From Eublepharis macularius (lineage: Eukaryota > Chordata > Lepidosauria > Squamata > Eublepharidae): DNA of 64,000 nucleotides. Both the position numbers and the translations under genes were made by a program. The notes under the pieces were generated by a model. It was not told the origin of the DNA, did not search any database, and worked only from the letters and a program-made list of their open reading frames with translations. Positions 43,060-55,114 of the stretch are shown here, piece by piece (within the stretch, counting starts at the first letter, position 1; the number at the start of each line of letters is the position of its first letter). The stretch covers positions 11,480,001 to 11,544,000 of the forward strand of contig NC_072805.1 in NCBI RefSeq assembly GCF_028583425.1, read 5' to 3'.

Positions 43060-43570
43060 TATGCCCACGTAATGAATTGGCACCGGGTTTATTGCTGTTT
43101 TGAGCTTGGTTTACTCTTGATCATCTTTCTCTCTGGGTGGAATAGGTTAAGCGGCTCAGCCACGGAACCAAGATTCTGTAATGAGCTCTTTAAATTGTCC
43201 AGAGTAGAGGTGATGTTTGTTTGTTCACCAGAAAAAAATCTCAAAGAGTTAAAGGAGCATGTCAGAGCTGGTGGCACTAGCTGGAGGTTGGAAGTGGTTT
43301 CATTCCCAATAATCTCTTAGGGAGTCTTTTGGCTTCTATGAGGTTGATGAAGCGTTTGTCTGTGCATAAAGCTGGCTCAGGGGTTAAGAGGGGGCTCTTT
43401 TGTTTGCCCAGTGACCCAGATTTAGTTGCTTCAATGAGATGCACAATACTTAGGTTGAAGTTGGAGTGTAGCACCAGTGTCCCCCCCCCCCTCCCGGTCT
43501 GGATGTCACTTCCCTCCGGAAAGGTAACTGGAGTTACAGGCTTCTTTAGATGCCAGAAATATTTCAAGCC
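43060..43570 (-). other. Coding-like minus-strand segment, unrecognised
   Basis: Two adjoining open stretches on minus (43567-43277 and 43277-43089) give HSNFNLSIVHLIEATKSGSL, FINLIEAKRLPKRLLGMKPL and ALTCSFNSLRFFSGEQTNIT. No family is recognised; it may be a fragment of a repeat or of a decayed gene. Confidence 0.3.
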
Positions 43571-43839
43571 TCTCTCCCTTGCGTAAGATTACACACGTTC
43601 AAAATAAAAGCACTGAAGGTGTTAAGTTAGAAATGTAGCGAAGCTTTTGGAACGTGACCACTACTGTCAGTGATGACCTACAAGCTGCCCCTAACAAGCC
43701 TCTTTAAAGACGCACCCAAGGCTCCCCTCCACCACTGAACGACTACGAAAAAACCGTCCAGAGGGGTACAAACGACTAAAGCGCTATTAAAACGGGCCCC
43801 AAGCGACTGAACGACGACCGTGAAGCAGCTTAACACTCC

Positions 43840-44430
43840 GCGCTTGTTGGGCCCGTCAGTCGTGTGACTGGAGCCGCGGGGGGGCGGAGTTCGCGCCCCG
43901 TGGGCGACGCGGAGGGGAGGCCGCGGCCAATCCGCCTCGAGGGGCGGGGCTTCCCCTTGGCCCCTCCCCTGGGCCTTCCCGGCATGCCCCGCGAGCGGCG
44001 CGGCCTGGCGCGGTTGCCATGGAGCGCGCGGCGGTGCTGCGCGTGAAGCGGAAGCGCGGCGGGGCGGCGCCGGCCGAGGCCCTGCTCTTGGCCTGCAAGC
44101 GGCTGCGGAGCGACCCGGGCGGAGGCGGAGGCGATGGCGTGGAGGAGCGCCTCTTCGCGCTGGTGGCCACCGTGGCCTCGGAGGTGAGGCTCAGCCGGGG
44201 GAGCCCTGCCGCGCGCGCCCCTCCCCTGTCCGCCCGCGTTGCCAGCCTCCCGGCGGGGCCAGTACAGGTCGGGGGGCGAGGGGGCGGCAGGGTAGTGGTT
44301 AGAGCGGAGGAGGGGCTCGGGCTCAAAGCGCCGCTCCGGGCCAGGCGGCCTCTGGGCTCCCTCCCCAGGCAGCTCCCTCCCCGGCTGCCTCCCCAGAATT
44401 GCCCAGCCCGGAGTTGGCCGCCTTAACAGA
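43840..44430. promoter_or_regulatory. CpG-island promoter of SLC7A6OS
   Basis: A dense CpG/GC stretch spans exon 1. In mammals SLC7A6OS shares a divergent promoter with PRMT7. Here no PRMT7 coding exon is seen on the minus strand, but a non-coding first exon cannot be excluded. Confidence 0.65.
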
Positions 44431-47400
44431 AGCACTAGCAGCCAGATCCCGCCTCCCCCGCCCCCCCCCCCGGTGCAAGCTTCTGAGTCCAACGGAGCGC
44501 TTTTATCAGGTTACAATAAACACGAGGCTCGTGGCATCTTTAAGGACTAACAACATTTTAATGAGTGGTTTTTATTTATTTACCCTTTCTCCTCTAGTCA
44601 GCCTCCGTCATTCTACTCGCTTGCATTTTATCCTCACAGCAACCCTGTAAGGGAAGTTGACCCGAGAGCTCATCCAGTGAGCTTTCATGGCAGAGTGGGG
44701 ATTTGAACCCAGGTCTCCCGGATCCTAACCTGGCACTCGAACCGCTCCACAAAGTGCCATAAGGTTCCAGGTTGTTATTGCTGCAACGAACATGGCACCT
44801 CCTCTTGGCATCTGCCAAACTAATAATGAATTCCAGATGAGCGGCTGTGCGATATGGCAGCAGCAAAATAAAACCGGAGTCCCGTGGCACCTCAGTGATT
44901 GACAGATTTTTTGTGCCAGCAGAAGCTTTTATGAATGAAAGTTCCCAAGGGAAGGGAAGGGACTGTGGCTCAGTGACAGAGCCTCTGTGCTGCATGCAGA
45001 GGGTCCCACTTTCAATCCTCCAGTTAAAAGGACCAGGCAGTAGGTGATGATAATAGTAATACCTGATTTATATACTGCCCTTCGGGACAATTTAACGCCC
45101 ACTCAGGGTGGCTTACAAAGTGTGTTGTTATTATCCTCCCGACAATCGCCCTGTGAGGTGGATGGAGCTGCGAGAGCTCCAAGAAGCTGTGACTGACCCA
45201 AGGTCACCCAAGCAGAGGTGGCTTCGAGCGGAGGAGTGGGACTCAAACCCGGTTCTCCAGATTAGAGTTCTACCGCTCTTAACCATTGGCTTAACTACTA
45301 CAACACATTGATATGAAAGGCTCCCACGTGAAACTCTGGAGAGCTGCAGCCAGTCTGAGTAGACAATGCCAATCTTGATGGTCTGATTCTGTATAGGGCA
45401 GCTTTGAAAATGAGAAAGCATATGCTGGAATATATTCCCTTAGTCTCGAAGGTGGCATTGAATTCCAGCGTCTCCCGTTAGCAGGGTCAGGTGGTAAGTG
45501 AGGAGAAAGAGCTTGAGTTGAGATCCTGCCAGTCTGAACCAAGAACATTGACTTTGACAGACCAGAGATCTGACTCTGCGCAAGGCAGCTAGCTGTATGT
45601 TCATCTAATCCAGTGGCTGGTTCTCATGGCACTTCCTTCACACTTCTGGGGCAAATGTGTGTGGTCTCTAGCATGCGCTTAGTGCTGGAAACCCTTGTTT
45701 TTCTTTGGGGTGCTTCTGGTCATGGCTACATATGCATATTATATTTTTACAAACGAGCTTCTAGGTCAGTCATTCAGATTGCTCTGTTTTTTTCCCTTTG
45801 TTCAGGATGAACCTGTGCAGAAGTACATCCAAGAAGCTATTACCAAAGAGAAAGCGGCTCAGCGCCTGCGACCCTCATTGGGAAGCGCCCAGAGAGTAAC
45901 TCAAGACCTTCGCGCATCCAAGCAAGCCAGAAGGCAGGAAAGCCGCTACCGCCTGATAGCCAGCCACCGTCCCACTTTCACCGAGGACAAAAGTGTGGCT
46001 CCTGCAGATCGGGCGGAATCCAATGAAAACAAGCACCTTTTCCCTGAAGAAAATAGGGAGACTGCCCAGAAAGAAAGCCACGGTCCTTCGGGCTGTTGTG
46101 GTGAATTTCAGTTATTTGATATCGTACAAGAGGAGGATGTGGAGACAGACCCTGGTGTGCCGCAGGTTGGTATTAAGCCTTGAGTGGTCTGCTGTCTGTG
46201 TTAAAATGCAGCATGCCGACAGTGTATACAAAGATAGCATATTTAGTATTTTGAAAACGAATGATCTCAGTACATTCTCAGAACTTTCGACCACATTTGT
46301 CTAGCTCGGAAAGGCGAACATTGAACTGAGAGACGGGTTGTGACATAAACGGCGGTGCGCAGGGGTATCTTTGGGAATGCTTGATGGTAGAACAGCCTGT
46401 AAGTAAGCCGGTGGGGGGTGGGGATAGATGTTTGAAACTAAAAGGTTTGCATCTGTTTTACTGCAGGGGGCTTTTCTTACCCTTTTGGGGCTGATTGAAT
46501 GGACTCCTACAGACAGGGCATGTAGCCTTTGGGCTGGACACTTGGAACAATCTACTGCGGAATTATGTGTAGAAGAGACTTCCTACTGACTACTTCTGCA
46601 GCAATAGAATTTGAGATGCTGGACTATAAAAAATAGTCCTGGATTCTTAAATGATTAACTCTTAATATGGATATTCTGCTCATCTGCCACTAGATGGCAG
46701 CAAGCGGCAGCACTATTCAGCTGCAGTGCAAAACACCACAAATTCTGTTGGTAGCTTTAGAGAAACAGATGAATTGTTGCACGTATTTTTCACAAACAGG
46801 AGCCCACGTCTTCCAATGGCCCAACTGTTGTCCTTGAGTGGCTCTTAAATTTTATAGACTGTCACTTGCTTATTTTTTGGTTAAAAATATGTTTGGTGAC
46901 ATTTGAGTTGGGGAACCAATAATCAAGCAGCATGTTTCCTGGATTTCTTTTTGAAATTGTCTTCTGAACGCCCACATTTTCGAAAGATTAAAGTTTACAA
47001 CATGAAGGTGTGTAGATTTCCGCGTGCTCCAGTCACATTCTACTTTAGAAATGTTTGTAAAGAAGTAAAAAAAAGAATGGGTGACAGGCAGATACAACAC
47101 TTGGTGTGTTCTTAAACAAGCTGCCTTTATCCCTTTCTTACCTTGTGAATCTATTTGTCCGGTACATAAAATAGTTTAAGCAAAATTTTTGAGGAAGCTT
47201 ACTAGGTAGAAGGGATCCCAGGTAGTAATTCGGGATTCACATATTTGTGTCTATTTTTGTGATCTTTGTATTCCGTGAGAAATGCATGAAGCATCTTATT
47301 CAATCCTAGCAGAAAACTGATGCTCCAGATGAGATTCTCTGCAATGCCGTGAAGATGATTCGTGAGCGTCTAACAGTATCCAACACTACTAAAGACGGAG

Positions 47401-48516
47401 AGCAGAACAGGGAGGAAGAGGAGTATGTCTATGATCTCTATTATATGGAAGCAATGCCCTCAGGCTGGATTGAGAACATACTGTCTGTACAGTGCTACAC
47501 ACAGGATTGTGAATTGGTAAGCGAGGTAAATAATGTCCCATTAAGGGCAAAAGAGAAGAACGAAAAGCTGTGCGGCGTTCAAGATGTCTGTAAATGTTGA
47601 ACTGGAACATAAATGTAAGAGTATAGGAACTTGTAACACATTGTTAGTCAAAACTATTTATGCAGCTACTATTTTAACTTGGGTATTTAAAATTCAGGCA
47701 TAACAAAATCATGGTTTATTACAAGAATGAATTTTGGAAGTCTGTGGGCTCTGCCCAAGGTCAGCCTTAGCATTCCCTGGTCAGCAGCGATTGAAGCTGG
47801 GTCTCTCTCGGCCCGCCATTGCAGGATGCTGAGTGATTTATCGTGTTTGCAATGGCTGTCATGCTTGATTGGAGGAAGTGAGCTTTCCCTCCTGAAAAGA
47901 GTGCCTTTTTGTTAACATGCAGGTGGATGACGAACATGTCCCAGAAGAAATATACGATGATGAAGACGATGAGAACAATGAGAACAACTGGCGTAATGAC
48001 TACCCGGATGAAGATGAGTTCTTTGAGGAAGAAGATAAAGATAGTGATAGGGAAGCAAGTGAGTGCCTTTTGACACTGACCATGGGGTTGCATGAGCAAT
48101 TGGTGCCTAGCATGAGCCCATCAAGAATGAACACGGTCTAGGAAAAAACCAACCAATCAACCAACCTTTTGTGAGCTGGCCTTTGGGGTATTAGGTTGGC
48201 TAGTACTTCTAGAATTCCTTCATTCTGGCAAATTCAGGACGTCAGTGGGAGCAACTAGATCAATTAAGCAAGAATTGCAAGGCCTTGAGGCCTGTCACTT
48301 AAGATGTCAGTTTAAAACAAAAACAAAAACTTTGACCAGAGATGTTATTATTGAAGGGGGTCTCTCACACGCCACTCAAAAATTTATGTATTTTTTTCTC
48401 TAGGTGGAAGCAGTGGTGAAGATAGAGGATACATCCGAAGAACGTGGGAGAAATACCAGTCTGATGTCCTACAGGAGTTTGATTATGATGGGTTCCGAGA
48501 ACTGGATTCTGAATAG
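44019..48516 (+). CDS. SLC7A6OS (Iwr1 homologue), probable RNA polymerase II nuclear import protein
   Basis: Five coding exons, 325 residues (human 309): 44019-44183, 45806-46165, 47313-47516, 47923-48058 and 48404-48516, all with GT/AG borders. The first three introns are phase 0 and the last phase 1. Yeast Iwr1 binds assembled RNA polymerase II and guides it into the nucleus. The N-terminus has the basic motif AVLRVKRKR (residues 5-13) followed by [14 protein letters not shown]. Exon 3 has [20 protein letters not shown]. Exon 4 has the acidic family signature [20 protein letters not shown] (about 252-271), and the C-terminus [20 protein letters not shown]. The ATG at 44019 matches the family start, in a CCATGG context. 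A CTCF-motif-bearing repeat lies in intron 2. Confidence 0.93.
44575..44760 (-). mobile_element. SINE fragment in SLC7A6OS intron 1
   Basis: Contains 'ttttatcctcacagcaaccc' and 'gagtggggatttgaacccag', the minus-strand core and B-box region of a tRNA-derived SINE. Confidence 0.55.
45045..45300 (-). mobile_element. tRNA-derived SINE in SLC7A6OS intron 1
   Basis: Same family as 6520-6775: 'tatatactgcccttcgggac', 'cccactcagggtggcttaca', 'tgactgacccaaggtcaccc', 'ggttctccagattagagttc', 'cgctcttaaccattgg'. Read on minus, the tRNA-like head comes first. Confidence 0.75.
46622..46862 (+). repeat. Dispersed repeat with CTCF-like motif, copy 1
   Basis: Lies in SLC7A6OS intron 2. About 240 bp align with the reverse complement of 57655-57902 (shared 'aaatagtcct', 'atattctgc', 'ctttagagaaacaga', 'ggctcttaaattttat'). 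It contains CCACTAGATGGCAG at 46687-46700, a close match to the CTCF core, in forward orientation. Confidence 0.65.
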
Positions 48517-51405
48517 TGCAGGGAACTTTAGGGCCCAGGTGACTGTTTGCGATGGCCTTTGAAGTCTGCATCACAACACCTGTGTCATTCATCATGGTGG
48601 GTGCTGTGTGGCTGCCTCACTGCTTATGGAAGCACTGGCAGTCAATTCAAGGAGAGAGAATATGAAACATTTAATAGGATTTTAGATCTCTCTCTGTCTT
48701 TGCAAATTCTGTCTGAAAAAAAGAGCAGTGGATATGAAAGACTTGTCAGGTGCCAAATTTTACCATAGTGGGATGCTCAAACCGAAAGGTACAGAAAAGA
48801 CTGGTTCCTGGAAGATACCCGTTTGTCTTCCATGGTCATTATTGCACGTTTACAGATCTGCTGTGGACTGAAGGAAGACGATGTGTCTAATTTGTTGATT
48901 TTCCCTTTTGCACTTTCCATTGCTGGACCACCAGTACTTGGTGTTTGAATATGTAAATATATAGACCCGTTTTCTTGAATTCTCTCACAAGCATGAGTTC
49001 ATCTGTTTCTTACCTTTAATATGGAAGCAGAGGTGGTGATTCTCACATGCCAGCTGACAGCCCAAGTCTGTTCTTTCTAGTTCTAGCAACGTAAGGGACG
49101 CTGACAACAATAGCCCCTTGCAGGCCTAGGTGCGCCAAGAGTTCTTCAAAATTTGCCATAGCAGAACTACTACTTCATCAGATGCTGTTTTGTAACAAGA
49201 GAAAAGCAACACCAATGAAGTTTCAGCCACCTTCATTTAATGTCCTGCATTTCTCATGCCTCCATAGGACTGCAGTTGCAATGCTAAGACGAGCCCTATA
49301 CACTGATGCTCAGTCTTTATGCTGGCGGGCCTTCATTCTCTTTAAGTCTGGAACAGAGGACTTGGTCAGTGTAGACAATAGCATTAGTGTGGCTGCAGTC
49401 TGAAAGATGGTCAGGAATTTAAAGCATCTAAAAGTAAATCAGTCTGTGCTACAAAGTCCCCTTAATTTTTGTCCTAGTTCAGCAAATGGGACCACTTTTG
49501 TAGAACTGTACATCCTGCATGCTTAGCTGCTTCCACAGGTGAAAATGTGCATTTAACACTTTAGAGCCTGTAGGATTTAATGGGCAAGGGGTTTTATCTA
49601 GCCATCCCCAAAGTGAATTTTCTTCAATGGCAATAGTCTGTGGAGTTTACCGTATGAAGAAGAGAGTTCTATGCAGTGTCACCTGTGTGCCTTAGATGAG
49701 AAGCCCAACACCACGAGTGCCTGCATAGAGCACTAGGAAATAGACATGATTGCCCCTCCTGCCAGCACGTGGAAGGGCTGTTTATTCACACAGGTCCCCA
49801 GATTAGGCACCATGTTTTCAAGGCTCGTTTATGGTGATTGGTAGAGGGGAGGTCTCCTTCTACCAGTCTCTGCCTTTCATGCTGCCTAAATGCAGTACCG
49901 TTTTTGACATATTAAGGCTGGTGCTGTGGGGGCAGAGAAACTGCATATAGAGGCTCTACACTGATACACCCCCCTCTCTCAGATGAGCTGGTGCTTTCAG
50001 GACTTACGCAATCTTAGGTAGGGAATCGCTTTTGTATTCTGTAGCAACTTCTCAATCAGATGAAAGTTATGGGGAGAAAAAATGTGACCATGCTGTTACT
50101 AAGTCATAAGAATAGAAGCTTAGTAGGGTTGAACAGAAATTACTCTTATATGAGAGTCATCTACCAAAACTGAAGTTAATTTCATGACAATGTAGTTCCT
50201 GCTCTGAGTATTTGTCCTGTTCCCTGCCATAATATAAAATAGTGGCAATTGTATCATTCAGACAAAAAATGTCAATATGAACGCTGGCGTAATTCCATCT
50301 TTAAGCATTGTCTTAAAGTAGAGAAACGCCAACTGGCTCCATTCCTTCCTAGAATTAGGCAACTGTGCTCCTTTCGATTCTAATCGTTAGGTTCTAGGAA
50401 ACCAGTCACAGAAAATTGCTTTATCCTCTTCATGGCTGTTTATATTTTGAAGAATCAGCTGGAATATTTTAATCAGCTAAGGTAGAAAAAGATGGAGAAA
50501 GGTAAAGAAGTTGAAGTTTGCAACTGTGTAACTAATAGGAAAGCTGCATGTAGCATCCAAGACGTTAGCTGGACAGAAACATCACTGGCCGAGAATACAG
50601 GAAGGCGGATTAATGTTTTTCCTTTCAAAACAGGGTTGAACTTTATTGCCTGTTTTGCAGTGATCACCAGATCATTCAAAGTCACGTTCAGCTTTGCTTT
50701 CTCAGGGCCAAACATCCCTAATGTGGAACTGACAGGTTATGTGCACATACACAATTGGCATAGGTAATGGAGTACCATTATTCTCCTTCACATTCCACAC
50801 CATGAGATCATGAATACCAGGTTTTCATTATTTTATTCCCCTCCCCAAATTCCTTACCACAGTGGTGTAAAAGTAGCCACAATCAATTGGATAATTCTGG
50901 AACTATCCAACGCAGTCTTTTTATAAAAGTTCCACTGTGACAGTATATTGGAGAGTAATCATCAACCAGAGAAACATTTTTACATGCTAAAGTGAAACAA
51001 AGTGTTCGGGGAACATTATGGTTTATATAATCTCTAACAAGCTACTGTTTGCCTGTACTTCCTAGTGTAAATGGACACTTTTGATTCCAACAGAGCCAAA
51101 ACAGAAGCTTAAGAGAGGTTCACATATCACATTTTTACAAGGTTATGCAGGGAACAAAATCTGATCCTTTTCTCCTACTTTCAGAGCCAAACTAATAGCA
51201 ACATGGGCTATCTAATCAGAATCTCCCACTCTGAAAAGTCTAACAGCCACTGGGAGTTGATAATTTTATATAGGACATGATGTTGTGAAGGATGTTTTAA
51301 CCTTTATCGCTTGCACCATTTCCACAGTCAAAATTCTTTCCTATACTTTTCTTGGCACTCCCATTAACCCCATGGAAGAAAACATACAATACCTTCGTGA
51401 TATCT
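48517..51405 (+). other. SLC7A6OS 3' flank and intergenic sequence
   Basis: The 3'UTR presumably begins here; no strong polyadenylation site was fixed. No other gene or repeat is recognised apart from ordinary AT-rich sequence. Confidence 0.4.
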
Positions 51406-51407
51406 GT

Positions 51408-51695
51408 GCAAGCACCGAGTCATGACTGACCCATGGGGGGATGTCACATCACGATGTTTTCTTGGCAGACTTTTTACAGGGTGGTTTGCCATTGCCTTCC
51501 CCAGTCATCTACACTTTACCCCCAGGAAACTGGGTACTCATTTTACTGACCTCGGAAGGATGGAAGGCTGAGTCAACCTTGAGCCGGCTACCTGAACCCG
51601 GTTTCCACCAGGATCGAACTCAGGTTGTGAGCAGAGCTTGGGCTGCAATACTACAGCTTACCACTCTACGCCATGGGGCTCTTGATATCTGTATT
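51408..51695 (-). mobile_element. Sauria-type SINE, copy 1
   Basis: Read on minus: head 'gagccccatggcgtagagtg', 'gtaagctgtagtattgcagc', a B-box-like GAGTTCGATCC, 'ggttgactcagccttcc', and a Bov-B-like tail 'gggtcagtcatgactcggtg'. Squamate SINEs sharing the Bov-B 3' end have this structure. Confidence 0.75.
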
Positions 51696-51789
51696 GCCCC
51701 TTCAAGAAACACGCACGGACAGGATCAAGTACCACCACCCTCATCTTGGATCAACTCAGCAGCTCCACACGGATGCTTTAAAAAAAAAT

Positions 51790-51880
51790 CAGGGTCGCTT
51801 TGCAATCCTAGGCAGGTTTACTTAGGAAAAGCATTCCATCTTATTTAATGGGGCTTACTCCCAGGAAAGTTTCAGGTGGG
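51790..51880. repeat. Dispersed repeat ('aatggggcttactcccagga')
   Basis: A short reptilian dispersed sequence, with relatives near 815-870 and 56700-56765. Confidence 0.5.
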
Positions 51881-51904
51881 TAGCAGTGCTGATGTGCAGT
51901 AGAC

Positions 51905-52076
51905 GAGCAAGATTTGAGTCCAGTTGCACCTTAGCGACCAACTAGATTTCCAGAGTGTGAACTTCCAAGAGCCAAAGCTCCCTTCGGCATATGCGACAAA
52001 GGCTTTGACTCTCAAAAGCTCATACCCTGGAAATCGAGTTGGTTTCTACTGTTCAACTGGACTCAAATCTTGCTCT
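51905..52076. mobile_element. Fold-back element with 22-bp terminal inverted repeats
   Basis: The left end 'gagcaagatttgagtccagt' and right end 'actggactcaaatcttgctc' are exact complements. The interior carries 'gactctcaaaagctcatacc', relating it to the repeat at 42430-42565. Confidence 0.7.
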
Positions 52077-52259
52077 CCCAGGAAAGTGTACTTTGAATTG
52101 CAGCCTTAATCATAGATCTCCTGTATCAAAACTAATGAGGTAACTATCTTGGGTTCTCTTATATGTATTTTCTCTTTATGGGTGATTTTCTTTAAAAAAA
52201 CCAACTTCAGATTTTCATGATCTCTCATGGAAATAGCCTGCGACCCTTTAAGAATAATT

Positions 52260-52470
52260 TGAAGGGTGGTATCTGAGACATTGGACACAGCTGAAGTCCC
52301 TGCCATCCGCCTCCAAATCTCCCATAATTTCCCAGAGGTAACCCTGCTGGGTATAATGCTGTAGAGTATGTCCTCAAAAGCAACTGTTCTCCAGTAGAGC
52401 TGTTCTCTGGTCTGGAAATGTTGTAATTCCTGGAGATACCTAGGATGTACCTGAAGGCTGACAACCTAAA
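52260..52470. mobile_element. Decayed MITE related to 1515-1731
   Basis: Shares 'ctcccataatttccca', 'ttctccagtagagctg' and 'attcctggagatacc' themes in the reverse order. Strongly diverged. Confidence 0.35.
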
Positions 52471-52804
52471 ACATCGATCATAAAATTTTTTAAAGGGGGC
52501 AGGAAACAGGTTGAGTCCAGTTTGAGCTCTCTGAATATTATATTCATCACACTTTTAGCTTGGTCAAATTCACTCTTCCTTTCAGGTCTTCAGACACTTA
52601 ACCCCGTCCCCCCATTATTTCCCAGAGGAACTTCAAAGCACAATGAAAGTGGAAGGACTAATCTTGGTTCTGAAGAAGTGAGCTGTGACTCACGAAAGCT
52701 CATCCCCTACCACAAATTTTGTTATTCTTACAGGCAGGCAGGACCATATTAACCCCTGGCTGGGCCCTTAAGCTTTCAGGTATTTCTGGCCCACTACAGG
52801 ACTT

Positions 52805-53190
52805 CAGTCTTTTACCCCACTACAGCTTTTATTTATTTAATTTTTAACCCGCCCTCCCCACAAGCGGGCTCAGGGCGAGGTACAACATTGGTTAAAATAC
52901 AGCTTAAAATCAATTATAAAAACAGGTAAAATACTGTGCCCCTTTTGGGGCAACTAGAGGGAGTGGACTCTCCATACCCCTTGTAGAGGGAGACCGGTGG
53001 AAGGCTCACCAATGATGGGCTAAAATTAGCCCCCACCATATGTCTGGCAGAACATCTCCGTCTTACAAGCCTGCCTAAATAATACAAGATCCTGGCGGGC
53101 CCGCGTGTCCTCAGAGAGTTCCACCAGGTTGGGGCCAGGACCCTGGTATGGTAGGTACTAGACCGCATTACAGAGCCCTATATCCATTTT
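52805..53190 (-). mobile_element. L2-type LINE 3' end
   Basis: 'cccgccctccccacaagcgg' and 'gctcagggcgaggtacaaca' mirror the L2 3'UTR at 7300-7340 ('gccgcccatctcccgaagg', 'ctcagggcggtgtacagc'). Minus-strand remnants include RVLAPTWWNSLRTRGPARIL. Confidence 0.55.
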
Positions 53191-53464
53191 AAGGTTCTCC
53201 TGAAGAATTCTATTCACAATTTTAAAAATATTATTGTGCCAGAACTCTTCAGGAAAGCACATCTGGGGGGTATAATTGTTCAATACTGTAATATTGTGGA
53301 GTGAATAAATTTTTTGCTTATTAAAAATATAGAACTTGTGGATAATTGTTTTAATATAAGTGACAAATTTCTTTCACTTCAATAAGGAAGCCATTAATTA
53401 TCTTATTAACAGAGGTTATGTAAGAGAATCAATTAATTGTAATTTATGTGGGAGAGAAAAAGGT

Positions 53465-53735
53465 GAAGGTGTGCAAGCACCCAGTCATTACTGACCCAAG
53501 GGGGGCCATCGCATCACGACGTTTTCTTGGCAGACTTTTTATTATGGGGTGCTTTGCCATTGCCTTCCCCAGTCCTCTACACTTTACCCCCAGGAAACTG
53601 GGTGCTCATTTTACCAACCTCAGAAGGATGGAGGGCTGAGTCAGCCTTGAGCCGGGTACCTGAACTTGAACTCAGGTCATGAGCAGAGCTTGGCTGGCAG
53701 TACTGCAGCTTACCACTCTGTGCCACGGGGCTCCA
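53465..53735 (-). mobile_element. Sauria-type SINE, copy 2
   Basis: Same order as 51408-51695 ('gttttcttggcagactttt', 'attgccttccccagtcctct', 'ggatggagggctgagtcagc', 'ccactctgtgccacggggct'). Confidence 0.75.
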
Positions 53736-53741
53736 TATGGG

Positions 53742-53761
53742 GTGTGTGTGTGTGTGTGTGT
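53742..53761. repeat. (GT)n microsatellite
   Basis: A short alternating GT run next to the SINE head. Confidence 0.85.
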
Positions 53762-53929
53762 CCCTCAGCAAAACCAAAATTGAGCCCCCCCCCCAATCCT
53801 TGCAGAGCCCCTAGGCTACAGCCCTGCCTGTGAGGCTAACAACATTTGTGGTAGTGGGTGAGCTTTCGTGAGTCACAACTCGCTTCTTCAGGTTGTTGTA
53901 GCTGTTGCTATTCAGGAGAGAGAGAAAAT

Positions 53930-55080
53930 GAAGATTGGCAGCGAAGGCGGCGCTTCCTCCTGCCCACCATGGCTCGTCCGGCGACGCGCCCTTGCCAGAA
54001 AAGGCGCCATCCAGCAGCAGCCCCGAGGCGGCGAGGAAGGCGCTGAGGAGAAATCCGCCCCGCGCGAGAGGCCAGGCCAGGCGGGCGCCCCCTGTTGCCC
54101 GCGAAGGCCGCGACGGTTGGGGCCTAGAGAAAAGCGCGGGCGGCCGGGGGGCGGGGGCGGCGCGCGCGAGGCGAGGAGCACCATGGGAGGCCGCCCCGCC
54201 CCGCCTCACCTGCGCAGGTGTGGGGGGCTGCGGGAGCGGCGAGGGGCGGGGCGGGGCGGTGGGAGGCCAACCCGGGTCCGAAGCGCCGTTTCCCGCGAGG
54301 CTCGGCTCGACCCTCAGTCCGCAGCGAGGCTCGTCTCCCATCCAGGGATCGCGGACCGGTTCCCGCCAGCAGCGGCGCCAGCGGAGGCCTCGTCCCGGAA
54401 GCCGTGAGGCGCCTTCTGCCTCGGGGCCTCTCCTCGGCGCCGGGGCCTCAGCGGCCCAGAAGGGCCAGGCAGCCTCCCGGGGGAGCGCGGGCCCGCAGGC
54501 GGAGGCCCGGAGCCCCCCGAGCCTGACGGGGCCGCAGCCCAGCGTCCCTGGGCCGCGAAAGGCGCCCCGCTTCAGGCGCAGGTGAAGAAGCGGCTCCGGG
54601 GCACGGCGGCGGCGGCGGCCTCTGGATCACGTCTGAATGCGCCCCTGCCTGGACACGCGTCTGTGGCGCCTCTCCCGGCTCTGCCTCTGGAGCTGCCACG
54701 AGGGGAGGGCAGAGGCTCCCTCAGGTCCGCCCAGCCCAGGGCGCTGCTGCGGGGCAGGACCCGAGCCCAAAGGGAAGGAAGGGCCACTGCCAGCTCCCCG
54801 GGAGGGACGCAGGAGACGGTGTGGGCGCCACAACCGAAGTGAGACGCGGCGCCTTCCCACTGGAGCAAAAGGGGAGCACAGCCGGGCAGGGTTAAGCGAA
54901 GCCGCCCCAGAGCCCAGGCAGAGCGATTGGGTTGCTACTTCCGGCACCTGGGCCCTCAGAGACAGAGCCAGGGCGCGCCAAACAGCCCAGTTGCCCTTCT
55001 GTGCCTCTCTCTGGCCATCCAATCCACCCACCTACCTACCTGGCCAGGTGTTGCAGTGCTTTGGCGCCTCCCTCCCTCGC
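53930..55080. promoter_or_regulatory. CpG-island promoter region of TMEM30B
   Basis: About 1.1 kb of very GC- and CpG-rich DNA directly upstream of the TMEM30B start. Long frames on both strands here are compositional. A 'ctgcag|gtaagc' (55081-55090) resembles a splice donor in the presumed 5'UTR, though it is not needed for the coding frame. Confidence 0.7.
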
Positions 55081-55114
55081 TGCAGGTAAGCCTCCTTGCC
55101 TGGCTGCCACCAGC

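Noticed and set aside
43830-44492. Minus-strand frames over SLC7A6OS exon 1 as a PRMT7 first exon
   Set aside because: No PRMT7 sequence is recognisable; composition explains the open frames.
53811-55031. Several long frames in the TMEM30B CpG island
   Set aside because: Overlapping frames on both strands with low-complexity composition; stops are simply rare in this GC-rich DNA.
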